A stretch of 64,000 nt of DNA from an uncultured Bacteroidota bacterium. GTDB taxonomy: Bacteria > Bacteroidota > Bacteroidia > Chitinophagales > LD1. The notes beneath the pieces were generated by a model. It had not been told where the DNA came from, did not search any database, and saw only the letters and a list, made by a program, of their open reading frames with translations. The stretch covers positions 1 through 64,000 of the forward strand of contig CAIXGR010000077.1 of the NCBI GenBank assembly GCA_903919075.1. The letters are read 5' to 3'. Positions 1 through 8,154 of this stretch are shown piece after piece (the first letter of the stretch is position 1; each line of letters starts with the position of its first letter). A program made the translations under genes and the position numbers.

Positions 1-1
1 G

Positions 2-72
2 AGGTCGGGAGCGGATTTGAACCGCTGTGGGAGCTTTTGCAGAGCTCAGCCTAACCCCTCGGCCACCCGACC
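2..72 (-). tRNA. tRNA-Cys (GCA)
   Basis: Read on the minus strand, this folds as a complete cloverleaf. The acceptor stem GGTCGGG pairs with CCCGACC, and the T-arm contains GGTTCAAATCC. The anticodon stem GAGCT/AGCTC carries the loop CTGCAAA, which places GCA at positions 34-36. The discriminator base is U, as expected for tRNA-Cys. The CCA end does not appear to be fully encoded inside the window, which begins one base beyond the discriminator. Confidence 0.93.
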
Positions 73-165
73 CTAATATTTAAAAGGAACACAAATTTAC
101 CACAGTTTTCAAATTTGCAAAATCATTTCGATGCAGATTGCATTATTGTTTACTGTATTACGTAA

Positions 166-1779
166 TTATTCTGTAAACTGTTTCTCTTTAGGTGCCCAGC
201 GTCCATGTATCGAACTGAATAACCTACTCCACCTTATTTTATGAAGTATGTCTGTGTTAGCATCGGTACTCATCCAAATAAACCATGCTTTACCAACTAT
301 GTGGTCTTCAGGCACAAACCCCCAATACCGCGAATCTTGCGAATTGTGACGGTTATCGCCCATCATCCAATAGTAATCCATTTTAAAAGTATATGTAGTA
401 GTTTCTTGTCCGTTGATAATAAACTTGCCATTCTTTCTTTCAACAGTATTGTTTTCATAAACACGTATAGCCCTGTCGTACTGCGGATAAATAGAGTCAT
501 TTAAAGTTAGTGTGTAACCTTTTTTAGGAAGGTAAACCGGACCAAAATTATCAACGTTCCATCTATAATGTGCAGTGTCATTAGGGAAAATATCCTCAAT
601 AGGCGATTGTGCAGCACCCACTGGGTAAGCAAAAGGTTCAAGTGTAGTTGTTACGCCCATGGCTTGTAAATCGGCCACATGTTGCTTGGTCATTAGCACC
701 ACATAATGATCGGGGGCAAGAGTTGAAAACCGGTTGCTAATATTTTCAATTTCCAGTTCTTGCGATTTTTCCTCAGGCAATACATATCCGCTTTTAAACA
801 CTACCGAATATGGCGTATAAAGATTTTCGGGGCGGTAAGCCGGTTTGTCATTAATAAATAGAACTCCGTCTCTCACCTGAAGTCTGTCACCTGGTATCGC
901 TACGCAACGCTTAATATAATTTTCGCGTTTATCAACCGGTCGAGCAGCTATATGGGTATTCCCATCACTCCAAAGCATTTGGCGTGCGGCGTTATAGTCA
1001 ACATGGTTGTTATAAGCCGTGTAACGAATAATGTCGTAATAAGATGGTGCCTGGTTTTCTAACACCACAGTATCGCCTGCCGGGAAATTAAAAACCACCA
1101 TATCGTTGCGCTTCACTTTTTCAAAACCCGGTAAAGTTTTGTAAGGTAACTTGATCCATTCACTATATGACTTACAATTAAGTATAGGAATAGTGTGGTG
1201 AACAAAAGGCATGGCAATCGGAGTATTGGGTATTCGTGCACCGTACTGAAATTTCGATACGAAAAGAAAATCACCAACCAACAAAGTTTTTTCCATCGAT
1301 GGGGTTGGTATCATATAAGCCTCGGCAACAAAAATACGGATGAGCGTAGCGGCTACAATCGCAAATACTATGGCATCTGCCCATTCCCTTACGGCTGACC
1401 TCTTAGGAGGATTTTGTCCGGGCAATACCCCGTTCGGTCCTATAAATTTTTCCTTATCGCTAAACCCAAGATATGTAAAGTAGTATCCACCCAGCAAAAC
1501 TGCCATTGCATGGTGTCGGAAAGAAAATTTTCCAAAGCAGGTAACCAGTTCAACTTCAATTCCGGCAGCATAAAAAATATTTACTCCAGGGACAAGTAAC
1601 ATAAAAAACCACCACCAGGGCCGTTCAATTATTTTTAACCAAACAAAAGTATTGTAGATGGGGATAAGGGCTTTCCATGGTGCTACCCCAGCTTTTTTAA
1701 AAATGCCATAAAGCCCGATAAAGAAAAATGGAACATTGCCGAGAAGTATTACGATAAAAATTAATCCGGTTATTGACAT
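166..1779 (-). CDS. lepB: Signal peptidase I (long Bacteroidota form)
   Basis: This is the membrane serine protease that removes Sec signal peptides. The catalytic Ser161 lies in MIPTPSMEKTLLVGD, the general-base Lys290 in YIKRCVAIPGD, and the C-terminal box is MGDNRHNSQDSRYWGF. At 537 residues it is much longer than the E. coli enzyme. The N-terminal 110 residues hold several hydrophobic segments (about 5-26, 54-72, 90-105) resembling the DUF5684-type extension seen in Bacteroidota homologues. A further membrane segment (about 135-152) precedes the serine. Between the Ser and Lys boxes, and again after Lys290, there are long insertions, as usual in this phylum. It lies 52 bp downstream of dapB on the same strand, so co-transcription is likely. 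Confidence 0.95.
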   Translation of the reverse strand: MSITGLIFIVILLGNVPFFFIGLYGIFKKAGVAPWKALIPIYNTFVWLKIIERPWWWFFMLLVPGVNIFYAAGIEVELVTCFGKFSFRHHAMAVLLGGYYFTYLGFSDKEKFIGPNGVLPGQNPPKRSAVREWADAIVFAIVAATLIRIFVAEAYMIPTPSMEKTLLVGDFLFVSKFQYGARIPNTPIAMPFVHHTIPILNCKSYSEWIKLPYKTLPGFEKVKRNDMVVFNFPAGDTVVLENQAPSYYDIIRYTAYNNHVDYNAARQMLWSDGNTHIAARPVDKRENYIKRCVAIPGDRLQVRDGVLFINDKPAYRPENLYTPYSVVFKSGYVLPEEKSQELEIENISNRFSTLAPDHYVVLMTKQHVADLQAMGVTTTLEPFAYPVGAAQSPIEDIFPNDTAHYRWNVDNFGPVYLPKKGYTLTLNDSIYPQYDRAIRVYENNTVERKNGKFIINGQETTTYTFKMDYYWMMGDNRHNSQDSRYWGFVPEDHIVGKAWFIWMSTDANTDILHKIRWSRLFSSIHGRWAPKEKQFTE

Positions 1780-1831
1780 ATAGGGAATTGAAGATTTTTT
1801 ACTATGTAAAGCGAAAATAAAATTTCAAACG

Positions 1832-2584
1832 TTATAATTGAATCTCAAGCAAATCTTTCATTTCAAAAACGCCCTTTTTGCCAACCAACCAGCGAGCAGC
1901 TAATACTGCCCCTTCAGCAAATCCTTTGCGGTTTTTAGCCTCATGTTTAATTTCGATGCAATCAACGCTACTCTCGTATCTTACTGTATGCGTGCCTGGT
2001 ACATTAGGCTCGCGCTTTGCAACAATTAACAATTGTGCAGGGTTCAATTCTTGATTCTTGGTTCTTGGTTCTTGGTTCTCCAATTTCCATTCTGTTTTTT
2101 GTTTCAACTCGGTCATTACTACTTCAGCCGTTTTTATAGCTGTTCCGCTCGGGACATCTAGCTTTTCGGTATGATGAATTTCCTCCATACATATTTCGTA
2201 CTGTGCCTGTGTATTCATTATGGCAGCAAGTTTTTTATTAACCGCCCAAAAAATATTTACACCAATACTAAAGTTAGGAGAGAAGAAAAGGCCACCTTTT
2301 TTCTCGGCGCACTTTGCCTTAACCTCAGGCAATTTATCAAGCCAGGCCGTAGTACCCACCACTACCGGAATTCCTGCATCAAAGCACTTATATATATTTT
2401 GAATTGCTGAGTGGGGCGTGCTAAACTCAATAGCCACATCGGCTTTTTTAAGATTTTCAGTAGTTAATTCGGCAAGATTTTGGTCGGTTATTTTTAACAC
2501 AATTTCATCGCCTTTATGCTGTTCCAAAATTACCTGCTCAATGGTTTTACCCATTTTCCCGTATCCTATTAAAGCAAATTTCAT
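1832..2584 (-). CDS. dapB: 4-Hydroxy-tetrahydrodipicolinate reductase
   Basis: This enzyme reduces hydroxy-tetrahydrodipicolinate in the diaminopimelate/lysine pathway. The N-terminal Rossmann motif is MKFALIGYGKMGKTI. The substrate-binding signature is EEIHHTEKLDVPSGTA, and the C-terminal part contains VPGTHTVRYES and HEAKNRKGFAEGA. I chose the ATG at 2584 because it puts the nucleotide-binding strand at the N-terminus; the frame stays open nine codons upstream, to 2611. An unusual insertion (NQEPRTKNQEL) sits in the loop before the LLIVAKREPNVPG strand. It is encoded by a tandem 7-bp repeat, described separately. The length of 250 residues is normal for the family. Confidence 0.94.
   Translation of the reverse strand: MKFALIGYGKMGKTIEQVILEQHKGDEIVLKITDQNLAELTTENLKKADVAIEFSTPHSAIQNIYKCFDAGIPVVVGTTAWLDKLPEVKAKCAEKKGGLFFSPNFSIGVNIFWAVNKKLAAIMNTQAQYEICMEEIHHTEKLDVPSGTAIKTAEVVMTELKQKTEWKLENQEPRTKNQELNPAQLLIVAKREPNVPGTHTVRYESSVDCIEIKHEAKNRKGFAEGAVLAARWLVGKKGVFEMKDLLEIQL
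2047..2081 (-). repeat. Tandem 7-bp repeat inside dapB
   Basis: Five consecutive heptamers occur on the plus strand: ATTCTTG twice, GTTCTTG twice, then GTTCTCC. They lie wholly inside dapB and encode the Asn/Gln/Glu-rich loop NQEPRTKNQEL. Gain or loss of any number of units that is not a multiple of three would shift the reading frame. Confidence 0.85.
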
Positions 2585-2655
2585 ATCTAAAATTTTGGCG
2601 AAAATGAACAAAAGCCACCAGTTTACGAAGCCCGTTGTACTTGTTTAGCGGTTAT

Positions 2656-2700
2656 TTTTCCCCTCGAGAGGGAGTGTGTTTGGTTGAGGGTGCGCAGAGG
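2656..2700. repeat. REP-like palindromic repeat (copy 1)
   Basis: This holds the palindrome CCCTCGAGAGGG followed by GGTTGAGGGTGCGCAGAGG. The tail resembles the GAGGGTGCG tail of the copies at 57965 and 63499. It lies in the spacer between dapB and hmgA. Confidence 0.5.
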
Positions 2701-2742
2701 TACGTTTTTAGCTTAACTAAGTAGCAATAGACTTAAAAAAAC

Positions 2743-2942
2743 ATGGGTTACAGGTTACACTTTAAAAATCAAAACGCTGAAAACCAATTGTTTGCGCTCA
2801 AAAAGTGTTGCCCATTGTAACCCATTCCCCAAATAAGAATTATCAATTTCTTAGTTGGTGCGCTAATCCGTAGTTTTAGTTTAAATTCATACCATAAAAA
2901 TAATATTTATTTATTAAAGATAAAAATTATCTTTTTGTTAAT
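2743..2942. repeat. Miniature inverted-repeat element A
   Basis: The left arm (2743-2763, ATGGGTTACAGGTTACACTTT without its final T) pairs with the right arm (2802-2825), across a loop of about 38 bp. It is followed at 2888-2942 by an AT-rich box ending AGATAAAAATTAT(C)TTTTTGTTAA. The same plan, with a different arm sequence, is seen at 59060-59249. The outer AT box is also shared with the right flank of the ATPase cassette at 41984-42039. No open reading frame is present. Together with the REP-like copy this fills the 480-bp gap between dapB and hmgA, apart from the hmgA promoter. Confidence 0.7.
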
Positions 2943-2997
2943 TACATCATTGTATTAAACCGGAACCTATAGTCAGGTCTTCGAAAGCCATCTTAAT

Positions 2998-3028
2998 TTG
3001 TGTTATTTCCCAAATGTAGGTAACTTTG
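2998..3028 (+). promoter_or_regulatory. Predicted hmgA-hpd promoter (Bacteroidota type)
   Basis: A -33 element TTG (2998-3000, within TTTG) and a -7 element TAACTTTG (3021-3028) are separated by 20 bp. This matches the Bacteroidota consensus TTG-N17-23-TAnnTTTG. Transcription would start near 3035, giving a leader of about 57 nt before the hmgA ATG. Confidence 0.65.
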
Positions 3029-3056
3029 GTCTTCGTATAAGGTTTGTTGGATATAC

Positions 3057-3084
3057 TTCCAACTTCCGAATTCCGAATTCAAAC
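3057..3084 (+). repeat. Tandem 7-bp repeat in the hmgA leader
   Basis: The heptamers TTCCAAC, TTCCGAA, TTCCGAA and TTCAAAC run head to tail and end 7 bp before the hmgA ATG. They lie inside the predicted mRNA leader, so copy number would change leader length and ribosome access rather than the protein. Confidence 0.75.
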
Positions 3085-3091
3085 TTAAACT

Positions 3092-4249
3092 ATGCCTCAT
3101 TATCAAGAAAGAGGGAAAATCCCACACAAACGGCACACCCAATTCCGCAATCCTGAAGGGGGGCTTTATAGCGAGCAATTAGTGTCAACCGAGGGCTTCT
3201 CAAGTGTATCTTCTCTCATCTATCACTGCCATCCGCCTACCGTGGTTATAAAGGTCGACGAAGCCATTGATGTAACTCCGGTTATTGCATCTATGAAAAA
3301 CATGCAACATCGCTGCTATATGGGTTTCAACATAAAGCCTGAAGACGATTTTTTGAAATCGCGCAAACCGATGTTAGTGAACAACGATGTTCATATAGTT
3401 TTGGCGGCCCCGAAAAAATCAATGAAGGATTACTTTTATAAAAACTCTGATGCCGATGAAGTAATTTTTGTGCACGAAGGTACCGGTGTGCTAAAATCAG
3501 TTTTCGGCCAGCTGGAATTTAAGTATGGCGACTACATTGTTATTCCGCGAGGCACTATTTATCAAATTGAATTTGCAGAAGAAAATAACCGCCTCCTCAT
3601 TGTCGAATCTTTTTCGCCGGTGGTTTATCCTAAACGTTATAGAAATGATTTTGGGCAACTGCTTGAACATGCCCCTTACTGTGAGCGCGATATTAAAGCC
3701 CCGCAAAACCTTGTAACTACCGATAAAAAAGGCGATTTTTTAGTATACATTAAAAAACAAGGACTGCTTTACCCATATCATTATGCCTATCATCCTTTCG
3801 ATGCCATAGGTTGGGATGGCTGCCATTATCCGTATATTTTTTCAATACACGATTTTGAACCTATTACCGGCAGGGTGCATCAGCCACCACCGGTGCATCA
3901 AACTTTCGAAGCGCATAATTTTGTAATATGTTCTTTTGTGCCTCGCTTGTACGATTATCATCCGCAAGCTATACCGGCTCCATACAATCACAGTAATGTG
4001 GATAGCGATGAGGTATTATATTATGTAGATGGAGATTTTATGAGCCGTAAACATGTTGAACGCGGTATGATTACGTTGCACCCAATAGGTATACCTCACG
4101 GCCCACACCCAGGAACAGTTGAAAAAAGTATTGGCGCGAAAGAAACAAAAGAGCTGGCCGTAATGGTAGATACCTTTAAACCACTTTGGATAACAAAAGA
4201 AGCGAAAGGAGTGGAGACACCTGATTACTTCGGCTCGTGGATAGAATAA
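3092..4249 (+). CDS. hmgA: Homogentisate 1,2-dioxygenase
   Basis: This Fe(II) ring-cleaving enzyme converts homogentisate to maleylacetoacetate in tyrosine and phenylalanine breakdown. The cupin signature of the family is clear in the C-terminal half. GWDGCHYPYIFSIHDFEP is followed by QPPPVHQTFEAHNFVICSFV, then PYNHSNVDSDEVLYYVDGDF (His300 and Glu307, with Asp306 adjacent), then IGIPHGPHPG (His336). The iron ligands probably come from the last two blocks. The length of 385 residues fits the shorter bacterial form. It is immediately upstream of hpd, and together they carry out two consecutive steps. No fumarylacetoacetase or maleylacetoacetate isomerase is present in the window. Confidence 0.93.
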   Translation: MPHYQERGKIPHKRHTQFRNPEGGLYSEQLVSTEGFSSVSSLIYHCHPPTVVIKVDEAIDVTPVIASMKNMQHRCYMGFNIKPEDDFLKSRKPMLVNNDVHIVLAAPKKSMKDYFYKNSDADEVIFVHEGTGVLKSVFGQLEFKYGDYIVIPRGTIYQIEFAEENNRLLIVESFSPVVYPKRYRNDFGQLLEHAPYCERDIKAPQNLVTTDKKGDFLVYIKKQGLLYPYHYAYHPFDAIGWDGCHYPYIFSIHDFEPITGRVHQPPPVHQTFEAHNFVICSFVPRLYDYHPQAIPAPYNHSNVDSDEVLYYVDGDFMSRKHVERGMITLHPIGIPHGPHPGTVEKSIGAKETKELAVMVDTFKPLWITKEAKGVETPDYFGSWIE

Positions 4250-4267
4250 ACTTTTTGTAACATTTGC

Positions 4268-4291
4268 ACTTTAACACTTTAACACGATAAC
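4268..4291 (+). repeat. Tandem 8-bp repeat before the hpd start
   Basis: The octamers ACTTTAAC, ACTTTAAC and ACGATAAC lie head to tail and end one base before the hpd ATG. The same octamer family reappears immediately before gyrA (36998-37029). Confidence 0.75.
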
Positions 4292-4292
4292 A

Positions 4293-5420
4293 ATGGAAAC
4301 TACTTTGAAGAAGCCAAACCCACAAATAGCAGAAGATTTCTTGCCATTAAATGGCACCGATCATGTTGAATTTTATTGTGGCAACGCCAAGCAATCAGCA
4401 TATTACTACCAACATGCCTGGGGCTATGAAATAATAGCATACGCAGGCCCCGAAACCGGAGTGCGCGACCGCGCCAGTTATGTTTTGCAGCAAGGCAAAG
4501 TTCGGTTAGTATTAACCTCCGCAATGCATCCCGATAGCGAAATATCGAAACACGTTTTGCAACATGGTGATGGTGTAAAGGTATTGGCGCTATGGGTAGA
4601 TGATGCCCGCAAAAGTTATGAAGAAACCACTAAGCGCGGTGGGGTGGGAGTAATAGAGCCCACAGTAATAAAAGATGAATTTGGCGAAGTAGTAATATCT
4701 GCCATTAAAACCTACGGCGAAACCATTCACAAATTTGTTGAGCGTAGAAATTACAAGGGCGTGTTTATGCCCGGGTATGTAGCTAAAAAATCAAACTTTG
4801 CTGTAAAGCCGGTTGGCTTAAAACATGTTGACCACTGTGTAGGCAACGTTGAGTTGGGCAAAATGAACGAGTGGGTTAAGTTTTACGAAGACGTAATGGG
4901 CTTTAAACTACTGCTAACTTTCGATGATGAGGATATATCAACTGAATATTCGGCATTAATGAGCAAGGTGGTTTCTAATGGTAATGGCTATGTAAAATTC
5001 CCAATCAACGAACCGGCTGATGGTAAAAAGAAATCGCAAATTGAAGAGTATATCGAGTTTTATCATGGCGCCGGCTGCCAGCATATTGCTTTAGCTACCG
5101 ATGATATTATATCAACCGTTACCGAACTTCGCGCACGCGGTGTTGAATTTTTAAATGTACCTGAAGTATACTATGATGAAGTTTGGAGCCGCGTAGGAAA
5201 AATACACGAAGACGTAAACGCCATAAAGAAGCTCAATATCCTTGTCGACCGCGATGACGAAGGCTACCTGTTACAACTTTTCACCAAACCGGTGCAAGAC
5301 AGGCCCACCGTATTTTTCGAAATCATACAACGCTGTGGCGCCAAAAGTTTTGGCAAAGGCAACTTTAAAGCCTTATTTGAAGCTATTGAAAGAGAGCAGG
5401 GGTTGAGAGGGAATTTGTAG
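4293..5420 (+). CDS. hpd: 4-Hydroxyphenylpyruvate dioxygenase
   Basis: This non-heme Fe(II) dioxygenase forms homogentisate from 4-hydroxyphenylpyruvate. It has two glyoxalase-fold halves. The likely iron ligands are His181 (KHVDHCVGNV), His264 (GAGCQHIALATDDI) and Glu343 (PTVFFEIIQRCGA). The C-terminal helix region GNFKALFEAIEREQ is typical. At 375 residues it is normal length. The start is 43 bp after hmgA on the same strand, so the two genes form an operon in which hpd supplies the hmgA substrate. A short hairpin follows the stop. Confidence 0.96.
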   Translation: METTLKKPNPQIAEDFLPLNGTDHVEFYCGNAKQSAYYYQHAWGYEIIAYAGPETGVRDRASYVLQQGKVRLVLTSAMHPDSEISKHVLQHGDGVKVLALWVDDARKSYEETTKRGGVGVIEPTVIKDEFGEVVISAIKTYGETIHKFVERRNYKGVFMPGYVAKKSNFAVKPVGLKHVDHCVGNVELGKMNEWVKFYEDVMGFKLLLTFDDEDISTEYSALMSKVVSNGNGYVKFPINEPADGKKKSQIEEYIEFYHGAGCQHIALATDDIISTVTELRARGVEFLNVPEVYYDEVWSRVGKIHEDVNAIKKLNILVDRDDEGYLLQLFTKPVQDRPTVFFEIIQRCGAKSFGKGNFKALFEAIEREQGLRGNL

Positions 5421-5440
5421 GATGAGTTTGTCTAAATGCA

Positions 5441-5458
5441 GAAGGTAATTTAACCTTC
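5441..5458 (+). terminator. Possible hairpin terminator between convergent genes
   Basis: GAAGGT and ACCTTC pair across the loop AATTTA, 20 bp after the hpd stop. The following tract is only moderately T-rich, so this is a weak candidate. Confidence 0.4.
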
Positions 5459-5461
5459 CTT

Positions 5462-5737
5462 CTAGATATTCTTGTATATAATACTAACTAAGGCATTTAA
5501 AAAGGTTATAGTTTCAGCATTATCACAATTGAGCTTGATTTTGTTCTGTAACTCCTGTGCAAATGATCTCGATGCGAACTTTGTATTTACAAGATAAAGA
5601 TCTTGGAGGAAGCTACCTATTAATGACCAATCGTTACGGTCAAATGTGCTGTTGGGTATATCCTCATTGTACCTAGCATAACCATCCACATCACCTCCGT
5701 ATCTACGGTAAATTTCAAGCTTTTCCAGTGTCAACAT
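5462..5737 (-). CDS. Small uncharacterised protein
   Basis: This is a 91-residue open frame I do not recognise. It begins MLTLEKLEIYRRYGGDVDGYARY, with a Tyr/Asp-rich N-terminal half and an amphipathic C-terminal helix (about residues 60-90). There is no signal peptide, membrane segment or cysteine motif that suggests a function. Gene-like amino-acid use and its placement convergent to hpd, with no competing frame, argue that it is real. It is flanked downstream (in its own sense) by the hairpin at 5441-5458 and has about 200 bp of free sequence upstream. Confidence 0.6.
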   Translation of the reverse strand: MLTLEKLEIYRRYGGDVDGYARYNEDIPNSTFDRNDWSLIGSFLQDLYLVNTKFASRSFAQELQNKIKLNCDNAETITFLNALVSIIYKNI

Positions 5738-5941
5738 AATCTTGCTTTTGCATGATAACTAATTAAAAGGTTATTGTATAGTTTTGTGAAAATAAGCTAA
5801 TAGAAATTACTTCCCCACGTCCCATTCTACCAACAATTAACAACCTAAGGTGCAGTAGTAGCCTACCTAATAAGCATTAACAAAGCCACATTTGTCATAA
5901 TGTTTTTACCAAGTATTCGTTATTCTTAAAACCTGCGCATA

Positions 5942-6625
5942 ATGACATTACTCCAAATTGTAGCCGATACATCGGCTGCTGCTAAAGGAATAGCCCAACA
6001 GCAACCCCCTATTAACCTGTTCGAATTGCTACTAAAAGGTGGACCTGTAATGATACCTATTGGTATACTTTCGGTTATAGCTGTCTACCTCATTATCGAA
6101 AAATTTATTGTTATAAACAGGGCTTCAAAAATAGACCCTGCATTTATGGCGAACATAAAACACATGTTGCTTGATGGTAAAACCGAAGCCGCGTTAAGCC
6201 TATGCCGTAGCACCAACATGCCCATTGCCCGGTTACTCGAAAAAGGAATTAAGCGCCTTGGCAAACCGGTTAAAGAAATTGAAAGTGCAGTTGAGAATAC
6301 CGGTAAGCTCGAAATCTATAAGCTTGAAAAAAATCTCTCTTACCTGGGCATTATTGCCGGTATAGCACCCATGTTTGGTTTCGTAGGAACTATTGCAGGA
6401 GTAATAAAGATTTTCTATAATATTTCATTAGCCGATAACATCAGCATTAGTTTAATTGCCGGTGGTCTTTATGAAAAGATGATTACCTCAGCATCAGGTT
6501 TATTGGTGGGTATAATTGCACACATAGGTTTTCATTATTTAAATGCGATGCTGGACCGTGTAAGTTTTCAATTAGAAAGCACCACAGTTGATTTTATTGA
6601 CTTAATACAAGAACCAACAAAGTAA
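5942..6625 (+). CDS. exbB: MotA/TolQ/ExbB proton channel family protein
   Basis: This is the inner-membrane proton-channel subunit that energises TonB. The N-terminal membrane segment (about residues 36-52, VMIPIGILSVIAVYLIIEKF) is followed by the cytoplasmic part (ALSLCRSTNMPIARLLEKGI). A conserved pair of segments follows (LSYLGIIAGIAPMFGFVGTI and SISLIAGGLYEKMITSASGL), the hallmark of the family. The length of 227 residues fits. It is the first gene of an exbB-exbD-tonB cluster. The spacer of 111 bp to exbD contains a REP-like palindrome. Confidence 0.92.
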   Translation: MTLLQIVADTSAAAKGIAQQQPPINLFELLLKGGPVMIPIGILSVIAVYLIIEKFIVINRASKIDPAFMANIKHMLLDGKTEAALSLCRSTNMPIARLLEKGIKRLGKPVKEIESAVENTGKLEIYKLEKNLSYLGIIAGIAPMFGFVGTIAGVIKIFYNISLADNISISLIAGGLYEKMITSASGLLVGIIAHIGFHYLNAMLDRVSFQLESTTVDFIDLIQEPTK

Positions 6626-6654
6626 CTTAGAAGTTAGAAGTGGGAAAGTTTGAA

Positions 6655-6711
6655 GGTGAGCGAGGTGGGGAGCGGTTCTCCCTTTAGGGAGTTAGGGGGT
6701 AGCGGGAGCTG
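6655..6711. repeat. REP-like palindromic repeat (copy 2)
   Basis: The core palindrome CTCCCTTTAGGGAG (6678-6691) is followed by TTAGGGGGTAGCGGGAGC. The core and tail match the copies at 57965-58017 and 63499-63546. It lies between exbB and exbD, so it would be transcribed as part of the operon mRNA. Confidence 0.7.
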
Positions 6712-6736
6712 GATTGATTTTAAACAGTAAAACAAA

Positions 6737-7138
6737 ATGGAACTAAGAAGAAAATCAAGAGTATCATCCGAGGTAAGCACCTCTTCGCTGAACGATATTA
6801 TGTTCTTCCTCATGCTGTTTTTCCTCATCATGTCAACCATGGTGGCACCTTCAATTATTAAAGTGAATGTGCCTAAAAGTGATGCGGGAAAAGCCGTGAG
6901 CAAGAAAAATATTGTATTAGCTATTGATTCTAATTCTAACTATTACCTGAATAATGAAAAACTGGCTTTTGAAGATTTAGATACAAAACTTAAAACTTTT
7001 ACCAGTAAGGATACTGCAGACCAACCTACAGTAGTTTTAAATGCAAGCCGTGCACTGCAATTTCAAAAGGTGGTAGATGTAATGAGCGTAGTTTATAAAA
7101 ATAAGTTTAAAATGGCCTTCGGCACAACAAATAAATAA
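6737..7138 (+). CDS. exbD: Biopolymer transporter ExbD
   Basis: This 133-residue partner of ExbB has one N-terminal membrane segment (about residues 18-36, LNDIMFFLMLFFLIMSTM). The conserved membrane Asp20 (SSLNDIMF) is the proton-path residue of the family. The periplasmic domain follows, with VNVPKSDAGKAVSKKNIVLAID and the terminal VVDVMSVVYKNKFKMAFGT. It lies between exbB and tonB on the same strand, so the three form an energy-transduction operon for the TonB-dependent receptors encoded nearby. Confidence 0.92.
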   Translation: MELRRKSRVSSEVSTSSLNDIMFFLMLFFLIMSTMVAPSIIKVNVPKSDAGKAVSKKNIVLAIDSNSNYYLNNEKLAFEDLDTKLKTFTSKDTADQPTVVLNASRALQFQKVVDVMSVVYKNKFKMAFGTTNK

Positions 7139-7179
7139 TACCGGTTGTTGTTGAAATTAATTGCAAAGTATATACCTAA

Positions 7180-8091
7180 ATGTTCGCATCACAATTTGAA
7201 AATGAGGATAAGAGTTTCAAAAATAGAAAGACAGCTATAGCTGGCTTTACTACTATTTTCATTCATGCACTTATTATACTCTTTCTTATTTTCAATATTC
7301 TGCATACCCCCGTTCCACCTTTCGAAGATAACGCCGGTGGAATGAGCGTAAACTATGGCACTGACCAAACCGGCCAGGGCGATATACAGCCGTTTACCTA
7401 TAATCCGGGGCCGGTAGCTGCTTCACCCGCAGCTTCAAAAGCAAGTAGCGCACCCGAGGAGAGTGCACCGGAGAACGTAATTACAGACGAGAAGAGTGAA
7501 AGTGAAGTTGTTGTGCCTAAAACAGAGGAGAAACCTAAACCAAAAATTGACAACAAAGCAATTTTTAAACATAATCCTAAACCTAGTAAGGCTGAACCAA
7601 GTGTAACACCAAAGGCAAGCGCACCTAATCCTGAACCGCCACAGCCTAAGGCAGATGCTAACGCACTTTTTCATAAAGGTGCTTATGGTAAGCCAAATAA
7701 TAGTAAGGGCGATGGCACCGGTGGCCCGCAAGGCGACCAGGGTAACCCTAATGGCGACCCCAATTCAAAGAATTATTTGGGTGAGCCCGGTTTAGGCGAG
7801 AAGCCTGGCTCCGGAGGTTTAAAAGGCGGATATAGTTTAAAGGGAAGGAAAAAAATTGCGCTGCCTTCGCCAAGCCAATGCGGCACTCCGGGCAAAGTGG
7901 TAATTGGAATTAAAGTGGATAAAACCGGTAAAGTAGTTGAAGCTACATACCGCCGTTTCGAATCTACCACATACGATGAATGCAATAAAAATAACGCACT
8001 AAACGCTGCCCGTAAAGCCACATTTAGCCCTGACCCTAACGCGCCTGATATTCAGGAAGGCACCATTACCTATATTTACAGGATTGATTAG
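7180..8091 (+). CDS. tonB: TonB-family energy transducer
   Basis: This 303-residue protein links ExbBD to outer-membrane receptors. The N-terminal cytoplasmic stretch is followed by a membrane anchor (about residues 20-45, TAIAGFTTIFIHALIILFLI). A long Pro/Lys/Ala-rich periplasmic spacer with PEESAPE and KTEEKPKPKID follows, then a Gly/Asn-rich stretch. The C-terminal TonB fold (about residues 230-303) contains CGTPGKVVIGIKVDKTGKVV and ends TITYIYRID. The Gly-rich segment (GDGTGGPQGDQGNPNGD) is unusually long. It sits 41 bp after exbD. Confidence 0.88.
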   Translation: MFASQFENEDKSFKNRKTAIAGFTTIFIHALIILFLIFNILHTPVPPFEDNAGGMSVNYGTDQTGQGDIQPFTYNPGPVAASPAASKASSAPEESAPENVITDEKSESEVVVPKTEEKPKPKIDNKAIFKHNPKPSKAEPSVTPKASAPNPEPPQPKADANALFHKGAYGKPNNSKGDGTGGPQGDQGNPNGDPNSKNYLGEPGLGEKPGSGGLKGGYSLKGRKKIALPSPSQCGTPGKVVIGIKVDKTGKVVEATYRRFESTTYDECNKNNALNAARKATFSPDPNAPDIQEGTITYIYRID

Positions 8092-8154
8092 ATTCATTTG
8101 ATGCCCTCTTGCATCAGTTTTATATTTTTACCACCCAATTAAAATTCCTTTCGT

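Noticed and set aside
2743-2942. CRISPR array or phage attachment site in the spacer
   Set aside because: There are no direct repeats with unique spacers, no cas genes and no integrase; the signal is inverted arms plus an AT box. The only tRNA in the window is at position 2-72 and has no integrase beside it.
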